A stretch of 6,254 nt of DNA from an uncultured Clostridia bacterium (GTDB taxonomy: Bacteria > Bacillota > Clostridia > TANB77 > CAG-508): NCBI GenBank assembly GCA_948805675.1, contig CAQIBN010000024.1, forward strand, positions 1 through 6,254. Reading direction: 5' to 3'. The notes beneath the pieces are model-generated. The model made no database searches. It saw only the letters and a list, made by a program, of their open reading frames with translations, and was not told the origin of the DNA. The stretch's first letter is position 1. The number at the start of each line of letters is the position of its first letter. The translations under genes and the position numbers were made by a program. Shown here in pieces: positions 5,771 through 6,254 of this stretch.

Positions 5771-6254
5771 ATTATTCGATTTTTTTATTTATTTATTACT
5801 AAAATGTTTTTATTTTAATAACTTATTTTTTTAATATTATTATATATTTTTATTTTCTTTTCTTCTTATTTTTTATCTTAATCATTTGTTTTATTTTCTT
5901 ATATTTAATTTGTTTAATTTATTTTTATTTATCACTAAAATGTTTTTATTTTAATAATTAATTTTTTTAATATTATTATATATTTTTATTTTATTTTCTT
6001 CTTATTTTTTATTTTAATCATTCGTTTTATTTTCTTATATTTAATTTCTACAATTCGTTTTTATTAATTATTAAAATGTTTTTTATTTTAATAATTTATT
6101 TTTTTAACATTATTATATATTTTCATTTTATTTTCTTCTTATTTTTTATTCTAATCATTTGTTTTATTTTCTTATATTTAATTTGTTTTTATTTATTATT
6201 AAAATGTTTTTATTTTAATAATTTATTTTTTAATATTATTATATATTTTTATTT
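5771..6254. repeat. AT-rich tandem repeat array, 128-136 bp unit, at least 3.4 copies, runs off the edge
   Basis: A direct tandem array visible by eye. The anchor AAAATGTTTTT recurs at 5801, 5937, 6073 and 6201, giving periods of 136, 136 and 128 bases. Copies 1 (5801-5936) and 2 (5937-6072) differ by about 13 substitutions in 136 bases with no indels. Copy 3 (6073-6200) is shorter by 8 bases, just before the next anchor. Copy 4 (6201-6254) is cut by the window end. Before 5801 the similarity fades out, so the gene-side edge lies somewhere near 5771-5790. The + strand of the array is nearly all T and A with scattered C and very few G, so the strand that would be transcribed toward mnmG is purine-rich. 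Each copy includes an inverted repeat around the anchor. No spacers, terminal inverted repeats or transposase are present, so this is neither CRISPR nor an insertion sequence. The function is unknown. Confidence 0.9.

Noticed and set aside
5771..6254. CRISPR-like array
   Set aside because: The units are contiguous, long (128-136 bases) and similar over their whole length, with no short repeat and unique spacer pattern and no cas gene.

Overview
The window is a very AT-rich piece of a bacterial chromosome. The gene content and order on the minus strand are mnmG, rsmG, parA (soj), parB (spo0J), a DUF4446 gene, then a tRNA-Ser. This order is the classic origin-proximal cluster of low-GC Firmicutes. 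The strong AGGAGG-type ribosome binding sites, a DUF4446 gene directly behind parAB, and the lack of a noc gene between rsmG and parA point to the Clostridia or a related anaerobic class. I cannot name the genus from sequence alone.

Layout from left to right: positions 1-55 hold the 5' part of a tRNA-Ser(UGA) cut by the window edge, with a good promoter behind it. Positions 103-606 are a gene-poor AT-rich gap. An intrinsic terminator at 607-651 ends the par transcript. The DUF4446 gene (660-1154), parB (1185-2042) and parA (2075-2863) follow with gaps of about 30 bases, forming one likely operon. That operon has its own sigma-A type promoter at 2898-2926. rsmG (2974-3690) and mnmG (3699-5570) are separated by only 8 bases and are clearly co-transcribed. 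Upstream of mnmG lie about 680 bases with no gene. The outer 480 of these are a tandem array of a 128-136 bp AT-rich unit that runs off the right edge.

Functionally, MnmG modifies the tRNA wobble uridine together with MnmE (not in the window), and RsmG methylates 16S rRNA. ParA and ParB form the chromosome origin segregation system. The DUF4446 protein is a predicted membrane-anchored coiled-coil protein of unknown function, tied to parAB by position. No canonical parS site was found, but two degenerate parS-like sequences are reported as findings.

The housekeeping genes are all intact and ordinary. The points most worth a second look are the AT-rich tandem array upstream of mnmG, the TTG start of parA, the parS-like sites, and the DUF4446 linkage. 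I found no convincing new defence or mobile system.
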